Source: Paulinella micropora
Taxonomy: Eukaryota > Cercozoa > Imbricatea > Euglyphida > Paulinellidae
Assembly: GCA_019918135.1 (NCBI GenBank)
Contig: WBZZ01005947.1
Span: 126,001 to 190,000, forward strand
DNA length: 64,000 nt
Direction of reading: 5' to 3'
Both the position numbers and the translations under genes were made by a program. Positions 28,318-37,455 of the stretch are shown here, piece after piece. Under the pieces are notes generated by a model. The model made no database searches. It was not told the origin of the DNA and saw only the letters and a list, made by a program, of their open reading frames with translations. Position 1 is the first letter of the stretch, and every line of letters begins with the position of its first letter.

Positions 28318-28845
28318 CCAAAACTGGTCGAAGTCCCTCTCACTGCCCTGCGCTGGAGTAGCAGGCTCGTGGGAGACAGGGGAATAGCCCGGGGGGATGT
28401 GTCTTTCTGGCCCGGGGGGCAGGAGCCGTCCTTCCCTCGCCCGGCTCCCGCCTCGCGCGCGTGGAGGGCTATTCCCCACCTCCCCCCAGGCCCTCCCCCG
28501 CCGGCGCGCCGTGTCCCGACCCGAGGGTGGGTGCCGGGGGGGGGGGGGGGGGGTGCACGTGCCCGCGTCTCCCGCCCTCCTCTCCCGTGGGGGGAGGAGG
28601 GACGCGCGACCGACCGGCCTCCCCCCTCTCTTCTTTTTCCCGCCCCCGTTTCTATCCGGGCCGGGGCCCGGGTGGCTGCCGTCGCCCGCGTCCGGGCCGG
28701 CGTTCTACCCAACTCTGCTCGCCTCTCGGCTGTTCAAGTTTAATCCAAGTGGCTAACGCGGGTCACAGATCAACCATGAGGGGGTCGTGGGGGGCGGAGG
28801 TCCCTCCTCCTGTCCCTTCCCGTTCTGCGGGGAAGAGGACTAGAG
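28318..28845. promoter_or_regulatory. GC-rich intergenic region with G18 run
   Basis: This lies between the start of the EsV-1-7-like gene and the 3' end of the LRR gene, both on minus. Contains G18 at 28536-28553 and several shorter G/C runs; poly-Pro/Gly frames here are artefacts. Confidence 0.35.
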
Positions 28846-29412
28846 CTAGGCGGGGTGCTCGGGTGTACGAAGTTCACGGAACAGTTCTTCTACCTTTTCC
28901 CGCGTCTCATGGCAGTGCGCCAGCTTCCTCCGGCGAATGTCACCGGCCCGCCAAAAAGTAAGGTTTAGATAGCTTAGTCTAGACAGGTGTGACAGGCCCC
29001 GCAGCCCCTCGCCCGTCGGGCGCAGACATCGTGCTAGATCCAGGTGCTCCAGGTTTGTCAGCTCTGTCAAGTGCCCCAGCCCCACGTCCGTCAACTGCAA
29101 ACAACCGGCGAGGCTTAGGTGCCGTAGCTTGGTCAGGCCTTGCAAGTGTGCTAGCCCGTGGTTAGTTATCTGTTGACAATCGCTGAGATCCAGGTGCCGT
29201 AGCTCTTTACATTCGGCCAGGCACTGCAAACCGGCGTCTGTCAGGTAGTAGCAACGAGCGAGGCTAAGATGTTCTAGCTTTTTCTTAGGCACATGCGCCA
29301 GTCCGGTTCCGGCCAGCGAGTCACAGCCGGAGAGGTCCAGGTCTTGCAATCTCTTCATGCTTCGAGTCCCGCATCGTACAGCTTGTGACACTCGGCGAGG
29401 TTCAGTCGCCAC
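28846..29412 (-). CDS. LRR protein, C-terminal part (frame-broken)
   Basis: Contains at least six Cys-containing leucine-rich repeats of the F-box/AMN1 type (LEHLSLARCYYLTDAGLQCL, LRHLDLSDCQQITNHGLAHL). It continues the protein begun at 29990: the upstream frame ends …AECHKLYDAGL near 29,370 and this one picks up at MKRLQDLDLSGC around 29,357-29,380, so one indel separates them. Confidence 0.75.
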   Translation of the reverse strand: MATEPRRVSQAVRCGTRSMKRLQDLDLSGCDSLAGTGLAHVPKKKLEHLSLARCYYLTDAGLQCLAECKELRHLDLSDCQQITNHGLAHLQGLTKLRHLSLAGCLQLTDVGLGHLTELTNLEHLDLARCLRPTGEGLRGLSHLSRLSYLNLTFWRAGDIRRRKLAHCHETREKVEELFRELRTPEHPA

Positions 29413-29990
29413 AGCTGTTGCAGCTCCGCCAGGGGCTTCAGTCCGTCCCGCCCGAAGGACGTCACCCGGACGAGGTCCAGCTGCTGCAGCTGCTTCAGTT
29501 TGGACAAGGGTTTTAGCCCGTCTCCGTGGAACTCCGAAAAGCCGCTAAGGTCTAGGTGTAGCAGGCGTGGGAAGGTGTTGGCCAGGCAGGCTAACTGCTC
29601 GGCGGTGAGAATAATCTTGTAATACTTTTTCGGGGAGGAGGGGTCCCCTTCCGCGCAAAGGAAGCGCTCCACTGTCACGCCCGGGAAGCTGTGGCTGCGC
29701 GGGGCCAGGGCCTTGAGCCACTCCCGCCCCAGCAGGAGCTCGTTGAGGTGGACGCGGGCACTGCTCCAGGCGTCGCCGGCCACTGCCAAGAAGGCCCGTG
29801 CCTGTGCCGAGGTTTGGAGGTCCAGCTGCGGGCACCGGAAGCCCGTCCAAAAGTCCGGTCGGCGCAGGAGCTGGGCCAGCTCGGGGGCAACCGCCGCCAA
29901 GCTAAGCAGTCTGGCATAGCCCAGCCGGTCCCGGGCGCGGAGCCAAACTGCAGTAGACGGGGGCTCCCCGGCGCCGCCGGCTGATTGCAT
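29355..29990 (-). CDS. LRR protein, N-terminal part (F-box-like region plus first repeats)
   Basis: Starts at the ATG at 29990 (MQSAGGAGEPPST). Residues ~15-60 (RDRLGYARLLSLAAVAPELAQLLRRPDFW) resemble a degenerate F-box, followed by leucine-rich repeats. With the 28846-29412 segment it would form a ~380-residue F-box/LRR protein. Such proteins in giant viruses are thought to act as substrate adaptors of host SCF ubiquitin ligases. Confidence 0.7.
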   Translation of the reverse strand: MQSAGGAGEPPSTAVWLRARDRLGYARLLSLAAVAPELAQLLRRPDFWTGFRCPQLDLQTSAQARAFLAVAGDAWSSARVHLNELLLGREWLKALAPRSHSFPGVTVERFLCAEGDPSSPKKYYKIILTAEQLACLANTFPRLLHLDLSGFSEFHGDGLKPLSKLKQLQQLDLVRVTSFGRDGLKPLAELQQLWRLNLAECHKLYDAGLEA

Positions 29991-30331
29991 CCGCGCGCTA
30001 CCGAGGGGGGAAAGGAGACAGCGGGGTGTGGTTACGTAGGGCAGTAACCACGTACCCCTGCCGCACACGCGCTTCCTCCCCCCGGGCTGGCACGAGGGCC
30101 GGATAAGGGGGAAGAGCGCGGGAGGGGGGGAGCGCAGCGGGGGGGAGGGAGCGTGCCGCACGCCCCTCTGCATGCCCCCCCCCCCCCCCCGGCCTGCCCC
30201 CCCGGCCGGCGGCTGGGGGACGGGAGGGGCGGGGAGCTGAGCCGGGGGGGGGGGGGGGGGGGCGCCGTCGCTCGCGAGGCGGACGGGCCACCCCCCCCCC
30301 CCCCAAAAAAAACCCCAGCGTTGGCGCGGGC
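29991..30331. promoter_or_regulatory. Divergent promoter region with C16, G19 and C14 runs
   Basis: C16 at 30175-30190, G19 at 30244-30262 and C14 at 30291-30304; the C14 run ends 28 nt before the SNF2 ATG. The G19 run reads as C19 on the coding strand of the left-hand gene, 254 nt upstream. Confidence 0.45.
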
Positions 30332-31243
30332 ATGGCGGCCAGCGCCACCGAACCGGCCGCCGGCCGCAGCCCCTTGCAGTTGCCGGGCGCCGGGCCAGAA
30401 GCCCGGCGGCCCAGGCTGACGCGCCTGCAGGAAGAGGCGGTGCAGTATGCGCTGAGCAAGAGGGGCCGGGCGCTGCTGGCGCTGCCCCCGGGCCGGGGCA
30501 AAACCGCCATCGCGCTGCACATCCTGACGCGGCTGAGCCAGGAGCAGAGTTTCCCCGCCCTGGTGCTGTCGCCTGCCTCGAACTGTGCGCACTGGCTCCA
30601 GGAGGCCGACCGGTGGTGTGGCATGCGGCACCGCCCGGAGACCTACCGGCGCCTGCGAGACGCTCCGCCGCCCGGCGCCCCGGACCCGCCCAGCCACGTA
30701 TGCGTCATCCAGGAGGGCCGCGACCTGTTCCCGCTGCCGGGCGCGCTGCTGTACATCATGTCGTACGAGATGGTCAGCGCGCTGGCCGCGGCCGGCCGCT
30801 TCCAGGGCCTGCGCCTGGGCTCGCTGGTGGTCGACGAGAGCCACCGCCTGCAGAACCCGCGCAGCAAGATTGCCTTCACGGTGCTGAGCCACTTCAACCA
30901 GCAGCAGGTGCCCTTCTGTCTCTGCCTGACCGGGACCCCCGCCAACCGGACGCGGCACCTGTGGCCGCAACTGCGACGCATGCCCCGACAGCGTCTGGAA
31001 CAAGCGCGGGCCCGGCATGCCGCGGGGCGCGCTGACGTACGAGGAATTCGTGTTGCGCTACTGCAGGGGGCAGTACGTGCGCCGGGGCTTCGACCGCGCC
31101 ACGGGCCGGCCGATCCGGGTGCTGGACGCGGGGGGCTCCACGAACCTGGGCGAGCTGTACCAGCGGCTGTCCAAGCTGTGCCTGTTCATGGGGGACGGGC
31201 TGGCCCGCGAGTGCGGGGTGCAGGTGTTCGCCGGCGCGGATGA
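30332..31243 (+). CDS. SNF2-family (SMARCAL1/ZRANB3-like) helicase, N-terminal ATPase half
   Basis: Starts at the ATG at 30332. Contains Walker A PPGRGKT, motif Ia, the DESH Walker B box and motif III LTGTPANR, in the order and spacing of SNF2 ATPases. Convincing coding stops near 30,975 (…HLWPQL); beyond that the correct protein continues in the frame of 31017-32627. The protein class anneals or remodels forked DNA. No HARP or zinc-finger domain is visible. Confidence 0.8.
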   Translation: MAASATEPAAGRSPLQLPGAGPEARRPRLTRLQEEAVQYALSKRGRALLALPPGRGKTAIALHILTRLSQEQSFPALVLSPASNCAHWLQEADRWCGMRHRPETYRRLRDAPPPGAPDPPSHVCVIQEGRDLFPLPGALLYIMSYEMVSALAAAGRFQGLRLGSLVVDESHRLQNPRSKIAFTVLSHFNQQQVPFCLCLTGTPANRTRHLWPQLRRMPRQRLEQARARHAAGRADVRGIRVALLQGAVRAPGLRPRHGPADPGAGRGGLHEPGRAVPAAVQAVPVHGGRAGPRVRGAGVRRRG

Positions 31244-32627
31244 CGCTCGCGCGGGAGGAGGCGAGTTCACGTTCAGGCGCACGGTCGTGGTGTGCGAGCT
31301 CCGCCCCGCCCACCAGGCCCGCCTGGCCCGGCTGTGGCAGCAGGAAGCCGAGGCGGCGTCCCAGGTCACCGAGCTGCTGGGCGACGGCGGGGAATCCGAG
31401 CCCCCGGGCGCCGCCGTGCCGGCGGCCGCGCCGGCCGCTGGCGCGGGCTGGCAGGCGTGCCTGCTGGAGTTCGGGGGGCTGCCGGCCCGGGCGCCCCCGG
31501 GGGTGGCGCCCCCCGCCGCGTCGGCGCTGGTGCCGGCGCGCAAGCGGCGGCGCCTGGAGGACGAGAGCGCGGCGCCGGCGGCGCCGCCCGGGGGCCCGGA
31601 GGAGGAGGAGGAGAGCGGGAGGGCCGCGCCGGCGGCCGGGAGCGCACAACCCCCCTTCCGCCGCCTTTGCAAGATCCTGTCCTTCAGCCTGTACTACCAG
31701 GCCTCCATGCGGATCAAGGCCCGGATCGCGGCGCGCTTCTTCAAGCGGCACGTGCGCCCCCTGCTGCGCGAGCGGGCCCAGCCCCCCCACAAGTGCCTGC
31801 TGTTCTGCCACAACCACAGCTTCATGGAGCTGCTGCAGGGGCTGCTGCTCCAGCACACGTGGGACGTCGACGACGGCGCGGCGGCCGACCGCTTCATCAC
31901 CCTCACGGGCACGACGCCGCAGCCCAAGCGGCCGGAACTCATCCGGCGTTTCCAGCACGACCCGCGCTGCCAGGCCGCGGTCCTGAGCATTCTGGCGGCG
32001 GGGCAGGGCGTGCACCTGACGGCCGCCAACCACGTCTTTTTCTTCCAGTTGACCTGGAACGGGGGGGACTTGCTGCAGGCCGAGAAGCGCGCGTGCCGCA
32101 TGGGCCAGCGCCGGCACGTCGATATCAAGTTGCTAGTGCTGGACTGTTTTATTGAGCGCCGGCAGCTGGAACTGAACCTGAGCAAGATCCGCAACCAGGC
32201 CTCCGTCCTCAACCAACAGGAACTGGCCGCGCACGGCTGGTGTGCGAGACGGAAACGTTCCGCGCCTCGCGGCGGCGCCGGCGCGGGGCTGCCGAGCCAG
32301 CGGCCGCGGCGCCCGAGCCAGCCGCGGCGCCCGAACCGCCCGGGCCGGCGGCCACTGCGTAGGCGGCGCCGCCGCGAGGCCGGGGGGGTGGAGCGAGGCA
32401 GAGGGGCACTGCCCCCTCCGCTCCCTTCCCTCTCCCGGAGGGGGGCCACCCTCCGCGTGCCTCAGGTTCTGGTCCTGACCTTCTTGGAGGGGCGCGGCCC
32501 GTCCTGGCCCTGGGTGCCGTCCCCCCGGGAGCTCTTCTTCCTCTGCTGCAGGCCGTCGAGCTTGGCTTTGAGCTTCTCGATGGACGCTGGCTTCAGGCGC
32601 CAGCAGCAGTGGCAGGCCAGCGCATAG
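31017..32627 (+). CDS. SNF2-family helicase, C-terminal half (frame-broken)
   Basis: Contains the SMARCAL1-like segment GGSTNLGELYQRLSKLCLF, a long low-complexity insert (~31,380-31,640) and then the helicase C-lobe: LTGTTPQ, motif V GQGVHLTAANHVFF and motif VI QAEKRACRMGQRR, including the Q-x-x-R-x-x-R-x-G-Q arginine fingers. Real coding in this frame starts upstream, at about 30,975. After ~32,235 a different frame gives a more natural Pro/Ala/Glu tail ending at a TAG at 32360-32362, so the apparent extension to 32627, antisense to the next gene, is probably spurious. Confidence 0.78.
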   Translation: MPRGALTYEEFVLRYCRGQYVRRGFDRATGRPIRVLDAGGSTNLGELYQRLSKLCLFMGDGLARECGVQVFAGADDARAGGGEFTFRRTVVVCELRPAHQARLARLWQQEAEAASQVTELLGDGGESEPPGAAVPAAAPAAGAGWQACLLEFGGLPARAPPGVAPPAASALVPARKRRRLEDESAAPAAPPGGPEEEEESGRAAPAAGSAQPPFRRLCKILSFSLYYQASMRIKARIAARFFKRHVRPLLRERAQPPHKCLLFCHNHSFMELLQGLLLQHTWDVDDGAAADRFITLTGTTPQPKRPELIRRFQHDPRCQAAVLSILAAGQGVHLTAANHVFFFQLTWNGGDLLQAEKRACRMGQRRHVDIKLLVLDCFIERRQLELNLSKIRNQASVLNQQELAAHGWCARRKRSAPRGGAGAGLPSQRPRRPSQPRRPNRPGRRPLRRRRRREAGGVERGRGALPPPLPSLSRRGATLRVPQVLVLTFLEGRGPSWPWVPSPRELFFLCCRPSSLALSFSMDAGFRRQQQWQASA

Positions 32628-34060
32628 AAAGCCAGGCTGCTAATGAGATGGCTCAAGTCACCCGGGGCGTCCCGCTTGCCTTCTTCGTACTGCACGCGGA
32701 ACGCATACGCAATGGGGTTCCTTCTTTTTTCCTCTTTTTCCTCTTCCTTGTCTTTGGGCTTTAGCGTTCGGTGTACGTAGCGCTCCATCCGCTCCAAGAA
32801 GCCCTTGGGGGTAGGTGTGTCTGTCCACTGCACGTCAGCCAACAGGTGCAAGGCCTCGGCCAGGCCTGTCGCCGGGTCGCCTCCCCCGACCTTCTTCGAC
32901 TGTGCCCTCAGCACCTTCACCGCTTCCCCGAAAGGACAGGAAAAGTCAGGGTCCTGCAACGGACTCTGCGCCGAGCCCTCCGGCATGCAAGCGACTTCTG
33001 CGTGCTCCATATCAATGAGCAGGTTAGCCACCGAGTTGGCCACCGTAAATAAGTACAGGGCCAGCGCCCAGGCGGCATCACTGTGCAGGCGGAGCGATTC
33101 TCCCCACGCAGTGGCTTCGGCTAAAGGGAGGGTCCACCTGTCGTAGGGCTCTACGTCGATCAGCCTCACGACAGGGCCCCCTCTCTCTTGGATCTGCAAC
33201 ATATTATCGAACCTCAGGTCCAGGCAACCGTAGGCTCTGTCCGGCTCTGCCCTTGCCTTCTCCTGTAGCACCTGCACGTACCGAAGCAGAGTGCCGTGCA
33301 CCGACTGCAAGACCCTGTGGTGCTCTTGCTGTGTACTCTGGGAGGCCAGCAGGGTGCTGACCATCTGGCCCAAGGGGAGGATATACCGGATAAGATAGAA
33401 CTCGCGACCGGCGGGATTTCCAGCATGTTGCAACCAGTAGGGATACGGACACTGGCGCCGCAGCGACGGTCCGGGCTCGAACAGGAAGCCCCCCAGCTGC
33501 GGGATCTCTCGGCACGTATCCTTGTACTGACGTTGCTCGTCATTAAACGCACGCAGCTGTTGCATGAATGTGGCCACGTTGTACGGCACGGCCCAGCCGT
33601 ACAGCAAATGGCTGACGCCGACCTCTTCCGTGGCCAGCGCGTTGGCCCAGTCACGGCGGGCCGCTAGCTCGGCCTCGCTGAGGTCCTCGTAGCCGGCTCG
33701 CACGACATAGGCCGCCGTCAGGGGAGTGACTACGTTGACGGACCCCGCGCACACCCAGTCTTGGTCCCCGGAGAGTTTGCACTCGTCAGTAGGTCCCGGG
33801 CAGGCCTGGTGCTGCAGTATCCGTGCTCGGAGCATAGCGTGCAGGGCGGCCAGCGGCCCCGGCGGACCGGTCAGCCCCTGGGCAACGGGCGGCTCCTGGG
33901 CGGCGAACGACACCTGCTGCCACAGCCAGGCTAGTCCGCCCGGGGGCTGGCCTGGCCTCGCCCCCTGGAGCCAGGCCGCCTTGTCCGGTAGTAGCTGGTG
34001 CTTCCGGTCGAGCGGGGCTGCCTGGCCCGGGCTACCGGCGGGTGGTGATGAGGAAGGCAT
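32462..34060 (-). CDS. Kinase-like (possibly degenerate) protein
   Basis: 532 residues from the ATG at 34060 (MPSSSPPAGSPG); the longer open frame upstream is low-complexity from C runs. The middle contains YGCLDLRFDNMLQ…VVRLIDVEPYDRW, which resembles the catalytic (D-x-R-x-D-N) and magnesium (IDxEP) loops of aminoglycoside-phosphotransferase-like or protein kinases. The glycine loop and the ATP-binding lysine are not obvious, so activity is doubtful. The C-terminus is basic. The first ~85 residues were duplicated into the chimeric gene at 36682-37416. Confidence 0.6.
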   Translation of the reverse strand: MPSSSPPAGSPGQAAPLDRKHQLLPDKAAWLQGARPGQPPGGLAWLWQQVSFAAQEPPVAQGLTGPPGPLAALHAMLRARILQHQACPGPTDECKLSGDQDWVCAGSVNVVTPLTAAYVVRAGYEDLSEAELAARRDWANALATEEVGVSHLLYGWAVPYNVATFMQQLRAFNDEQRQYKDTCREIPQLGGFLFEPGPSLRRQCPYPYWLQHAGNPAGREFYLIRYILPLGQMVSTLLASQSTQQEHHRVLQSVHGTLLRYVQVLQEKARAEPDRAYGCLDLRFDNMLQIQERGGPVVRLIDVEPYDRWTLPLAEATAWGESLRLHSDAAWALALYLFTVANSVANLLIDMEHAEVACMPEGSAQSPLQDPDFSCPFGEAVKVLRAQSKKVGGGDPATGLAEALHLLADVQWTDTPTPKGFLERMERYVHRTLKPKDKEEEKEEKRRNPIAYAFRVQYEEGKRDAPGDLSHLISSLAFYALACHCCWRLKPASIEKLKAKLDGLQQRKKSSRGDGTQGQDGPRPSKKVRTRT

Positions 34061-34487
34061 ACGGGACCGGGCGAAGGGGAGAGAGCAAGGCCTCGCTGCT
34101 TGTTCCGTCCAGGACCTGGTAACGGGGGGGCTGTCCCGCCCGGGCGGTTTGCAGCCAAGTACCCGAGCTGCCATGCCCCCCCCCCCGGCCCCCCCCCCCC
34201 TTCCCCCCCCCCCCCCCCCCCCCCCCCACCCCCGCGCCCTGTCCGCAGCGCGGCGGGGAGAAGGGAGCCCCCCCCCCCCAGTCTCTCCCCTCCTCTCCCG
34301 CCGGTGCGGCTCGCGCGTGCCGCCCCTCCCCCCACGGTCCGCGGGACGTACACGCGCGTCGCGCCCCCCCCCCCCCCCCCCCACGCCCCCCCCGCTCCGG
34401 CGCCAGCTCCCCGGCGTTGGCGTGTGTGCGGCGCCTGCTCGGCCCAGTTTTGGTTCGCTGGCGCAGGGGGCCGGCCACCGCCAGCGA
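34061..34487. promoter_or_regulatory. Divergent region with multiple long C runs
   Basis: C runs include 34203-34227 (C25), one at about 34,268-34,279 and 34364-34382 (C19). The last ends 106 nt upstream of the ATG at 34488. No credible gene; part of it is deleted in copy B. Confidence 0.4.
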
Positions 34488-35300
34488 ATGGCTGTGAACC
34501 AGAGGGCCGGCCACCACAAGCGCAGGGCTGCCTACCTGAGAGGGGCCGGCCGCGGGGCGCAAGGGGGCGGGCACCAGCCGCTCCCGGTGGTGTGCCTCCG
34601 GCTCGTCGCCAGCTACCTCCTGTGCGCCGTGGACCTGGCCGCGCTGGCCGTGGTGTGGGACTTGGCCCCCCACCAGGGCGGGGCACAGCCCCGCCACTCC
34701 TGGAGGCTGTCCCACCTGCTGGCTGCCTGGGAGCAGCCGGCCGCCGGCCGGCCGCTGCGGGGCCCGGTCGAAGTGGTGGTCGACGTGGACGAGGGACTGC
34801 GGCTGGCCAAGATCGCCTTCGTGGCTCCGCTCTCCGTGCTAGGGGCCGGCCTGGGCCTGGACGTGCTGGCGCTGCACGCGGTGAGCGGCGCGCGGGACTT
34901 CGACCTGGGCCGGAACCTCCGCGAGCCCCGCCCGGACGCGGTGACCGCGCCTACCTGCCAACTAGTCGAGCTGCGCGTCGAGGCGGACTGCCCGCGGCGG
35001 TTTGCCGCCGCGTGCAGCTTCCTCAGCCAGACCACGTTCCCCCGCTTGGAAACGCTGTGGCTAGCGTACGGCGGCCGGGACCGCCCCGCCGGCCTGTCGG
35101 AGCTCACCCTCGGCTTCCAGTGCCTGCGCTTCCCCCGCCTGCGCGTCCTGGTGCTGGGCCCGCTGCCGGCCGCCCTCACTGGCCAAGTGTGGGCCGACAC
35201 GGACGTGGTCTTCCGGGGTTACGCGTGGCCTGGTTCTAGCCTGGGCAGGAGGCCGGCCCGGTTCCGGGAGGAGCCAGCCCCTGGGCCTAAGTCACGCTAG
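34488..35300 (+). CDS. F-box-like protein (copy A, intact)
   Basis: 270 residues from the ATG at 34488. The start contains LPVVCLRLVASYLLCAVDLAALAVVWDLAP, which resembles an F-box-type helical motif (L-P, V-x-S/SYL, D-L). The rest has Leu-rich strands (LRVLVLGPLP, LETLWLAYG) suggestive of irregular LRRs. Its near-identical copy at 37456-38319 has lost the first ~44 residues. Function as an SCF adaptor is a guess. Confidence 0.6.
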   Translation: MAVNQRAGHHKRRAAYLRGAGRGAQGGGHQPLPVVCLRLVASYLLCAVDLAALAVVWDLAPHQGGAQPRHSWRLSHLLAAWEQPAAGRPLRGPVEVVVDVDEGLRLAKIAFVAPLSVLGAGLGLDVLALHAVSGARDFDLGRNLREPRPDAVTAPTCQLVELRVEADCPRRFAAACSFLSQTTFPRLETLWLAYGGRDRPAGLSELTLGFQCLRFPRLRVLVLGPLPAALTGQVWADTDVVFRGYAWPGSSLGRRPARFREEPAPGPKSR

Positions 35301-35461
35301 CCTAGCTAGTCCGGTCCTAAAACCACCGTGGCGCGCTCCGGCAACCGGGGGGGAGCACCCCCCCTCTCCCCCCCCCCCCCCCCTGGCACCCGACGCTTCT
35401 CCCTGCCGGCGCAAGCCCCGCGTCCACCTCGTTTCCTTCCCTCCTCGCTAGCCTCCCCCCT

Positions 35462-35463
<2 letters not shown>

Positions 35464-35508
<45 letters not shown>
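35464..35508. repeat. (CT)n microsatellite, copy A
   Basis: About 22 CT units upstream of the 35611 gene; the equivalent tract in copy B (38480-38512) has about 16. Confidence 0.9.
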
Positions 35509-35511
<3 letters not shown>

Positions 35512-35610
35512 CCCCCGCCCGGCCCGCCAGCCGGGGACCCGGCACCACCGGCCTACTGTGCCAAAGGCGGATCGTTCCGTGACAAGGGTACGAGCCAACC
35601 TGCGCTGACT

Positions 35611-36602
35611 ATGGGAGCCGCCGGTTCCAGGCACGAAGAGGAGGAGTCGGGTGATCAGGCAACGGGCCCGGGGCCCGAAGCCCCCGCCTGTCTGTCCACG
35701 ACCTCCTGACCGGGCAAATCAACGAGGCTCCCTCGGAGCTGCTAGTCCAGCTACAATCTGCGATTCAGAGGAAGATAGCCGGACTGCTCCAGAAGAATGC
35801 ATTTCCTTTACTGGAGCTGAATCCCGAGGACGTCTACTTCGGCGCGCCAGGCGAAGCCGAGCCTAGGGTCACTACCGGTGCAGGACCAAGTCCGACACAG
35901 TCCTCGCGGCAGCTGAACCGCCTGGTCTGCCAGATTATGCAATTTGAGGACGGCCGCCGGACTCGGGGCGCGCAATCTCTGTCTGCCGTGCAGGCCTGGG
36001 CTGTCCTTTTTTACATCTGCGGGGCCTTTTGGGCGCGGCAAACCGAGCCCGCTAAGAGGCAGCGGCTGGAACGGCAATTGCGCCAGGCAGTGGCACGGGT
36101 CACGCCAGAGGGCCACGGGGCCAGCGAGAGGCAGTGGGCGCTGCTCAGCCGCGTCCGTAACAGGCTGTCTGCTTTGGAAATCGTGCTGGGGACAGCCGCA
36201 GCAGAGGAGAGGGCGGCGGCTGACCAGGAGGAGTCAGGCATCCTCAGCCGCAGCCAGGTCGCGGTAAACGACGAGGCGGAAGGTCCGAGCCGTAGTATAG
36301 CGCCTGAAGGAGAACAGGAAACAGGCGACGAGCCCAGCCGGCCGCCTGGCGGCCAAGCGGCGGCGCTCGTGGCGGCCGAGAACTTCCTGCGGGGGGCCAA
36401 TCACGTCGTCGAAAGCCTGCCAGGCGGGCCGGCGGGCGCTACGATCTCGTTGCCCTCCTTGGGGGAAGGCAGCGCGAGCCCCGCGCACCAGGGTCTTGAG
36501 CGCGTGCAGGCCGCCCTCAGCCTGTGCCACGCAGTCGCCAAGTGCACCCACTGCGGGCGCCAGGTCGACACCCACACCGGCAAGGGGCACCGTCGTGAGT
36601 GA
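35611..36602 (+). pseudogene. Copy A of 330-aa protein, frameshifted
   Basis: The ATG at 35611 matches the intact copy at 38615, but the C run at 35681-35685 has 5 C where copy B has 6. The frame is lost after residue ~24 and the rest of the protein is open only in another frame (from ~35,690 to 36602). Everything else is nearly identical to copy B. Either a recent inactivating slip or a sequencing error. Confidence 0.75.
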
Positions 36603-36681
36603 GGGAGAGAAGAAAAAGCGGGGGGAGGGGGGCAGTGGGTGGCGGCGGGCAAACGCCGAGCGACCAACCCTACGTGAGTCA

Positions 36682-37416
36682 TTAAAAGTAACCGTCCTCG
36701 GCCGCTTGCTCGTCGTCCTCGCCCGGCGGCCCGGCCTCGGTCTGCCACCCCGCCGGCCCCGGCTGGTAGTCCGCCTGCCACCCAGCCGGCCCCGGGGGGG
36801 AGTCCGTGGAGGAGCGGGGCGGGGGCGCCCGTGCCTGGCCGCGCTGCGACGACGTGCGCGGCGCCGGCCGGCGGCGTGCCAGGGGCCAGGCGGCCGGACC
36901 CCGCTCCGGGCCCTGGCGCACGGGCTGGTAACCGCGCCGCCCCCCCGGCCAGCGCCGCCACGCGGCGCCGCAGTAGCAGCACGCCGAGGCTAGCGCGAGC
37001 GCCACGCCGACCCACAGCCACGCGGGCGGCGCGGGCCACCAGCACAGGACCCCCCAGGCCGACCGCCACTGGTCCGAGTGGAGGCTCGCGACGGGGCCCT
37101 GCGTCCAGACCGCGGGGTCCAGCACCAGCACGGCCTCAGGCAGGCCCATGACCTGCCAAGTATGGGTCTGCAGTATCCGTGCTCGGAGCATAGCGTGCAG
37201 GGCGGCCAGCGGCTCCGGCGGACCGGTCAGCCCCTGGGCAACGGGCGGCTCCTGGGCGGCGAACGACACCTGCTGCCACAGCCAGGCTAGTCCGCCCGGG
37301 GGCTGGCCTGGCCTCGCCCCCTGGAGCCAGGCCGCCTTGTCCGGTAGTAGCTGGTGCTTCCGGTCGAGCGGGGCTGCCTGGCCCGGGCTACCGGCGGGTG
37401 GTGATGAGGAAGGCAT
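36682..37416 (-). CDS. Chimeric gene at the duplication junction (kinase-like N-terminus fused to membrane-protein C-terminus)
   Basis: About 244 residues from the ATG at 37416. Residues 1 to ~82 are the N-terminus of the kinase-like protein (MPSSSPPAGSPG … RARILQ). From ~37,169 downwards it is the C-terminal part of the membrane protein encoded at 39687-40843 (THTWQVMGLPEAVLVLD, transmembrane segment, Pro-rich tail ending …EDGYF). The fusion is in frame, and this copy of the tail is intact, unlike the tail of the parental gene. It has no signal peptide. Whether it is expressed is unknown, but its promoter region is a copy of the kinase-like gene's. Confidence 0.7.
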   Translation of the reverse strand: MPSSSPPAGSPGQAAPLDRKHQLLPDKAAWLQGARPGQPPGGLAWLWQQVSFAAQEPPVAQGLTGPPEPLAALHAMLRARILQTHTWQVMGLPEAVLVLDPAVWTQGPVASLHSDQWRSAWGVLCWWPAPPAWLWVGVALALASACCYCGAAWRRWPGGRRGYQPVRQGPERGPAAWPLARRRPAPRTSSQRGQARAPPPRSSTDSPPGPAGWQADYQPGPAGWQTEAGPPGEDDEQAAEDGYF

Positions 37417-37455
37417 ACGGGACCGGGCGAAGGGGAGAGAGCAAGGCCTCGCTGC

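Larger units (their letters stand above)
33812..37169. repeat. Tandem segmental duplication, copy A (~3.36 kb)
   Basis: Homology with copy B begins at ctgcagtatccgtgctcgg inside the kinase-like gene and ends at ccaagtatgggtct inside the membrane-protein gene. Copies A and B are directly adjacent, sharing only ct at the junction. Identity is very high, with differences mainly in homopolymers, a CT microsatellite and one deletion. Confidence 0.9.

Noticed and set aside
32363-32627. C-terminal extension of the SNF2 gene antisense to the kinase-like gene
   Set aside because: The kinase-like gene is coding here on the minus strand; another frame gives a natural SNF2 end at 32,362.
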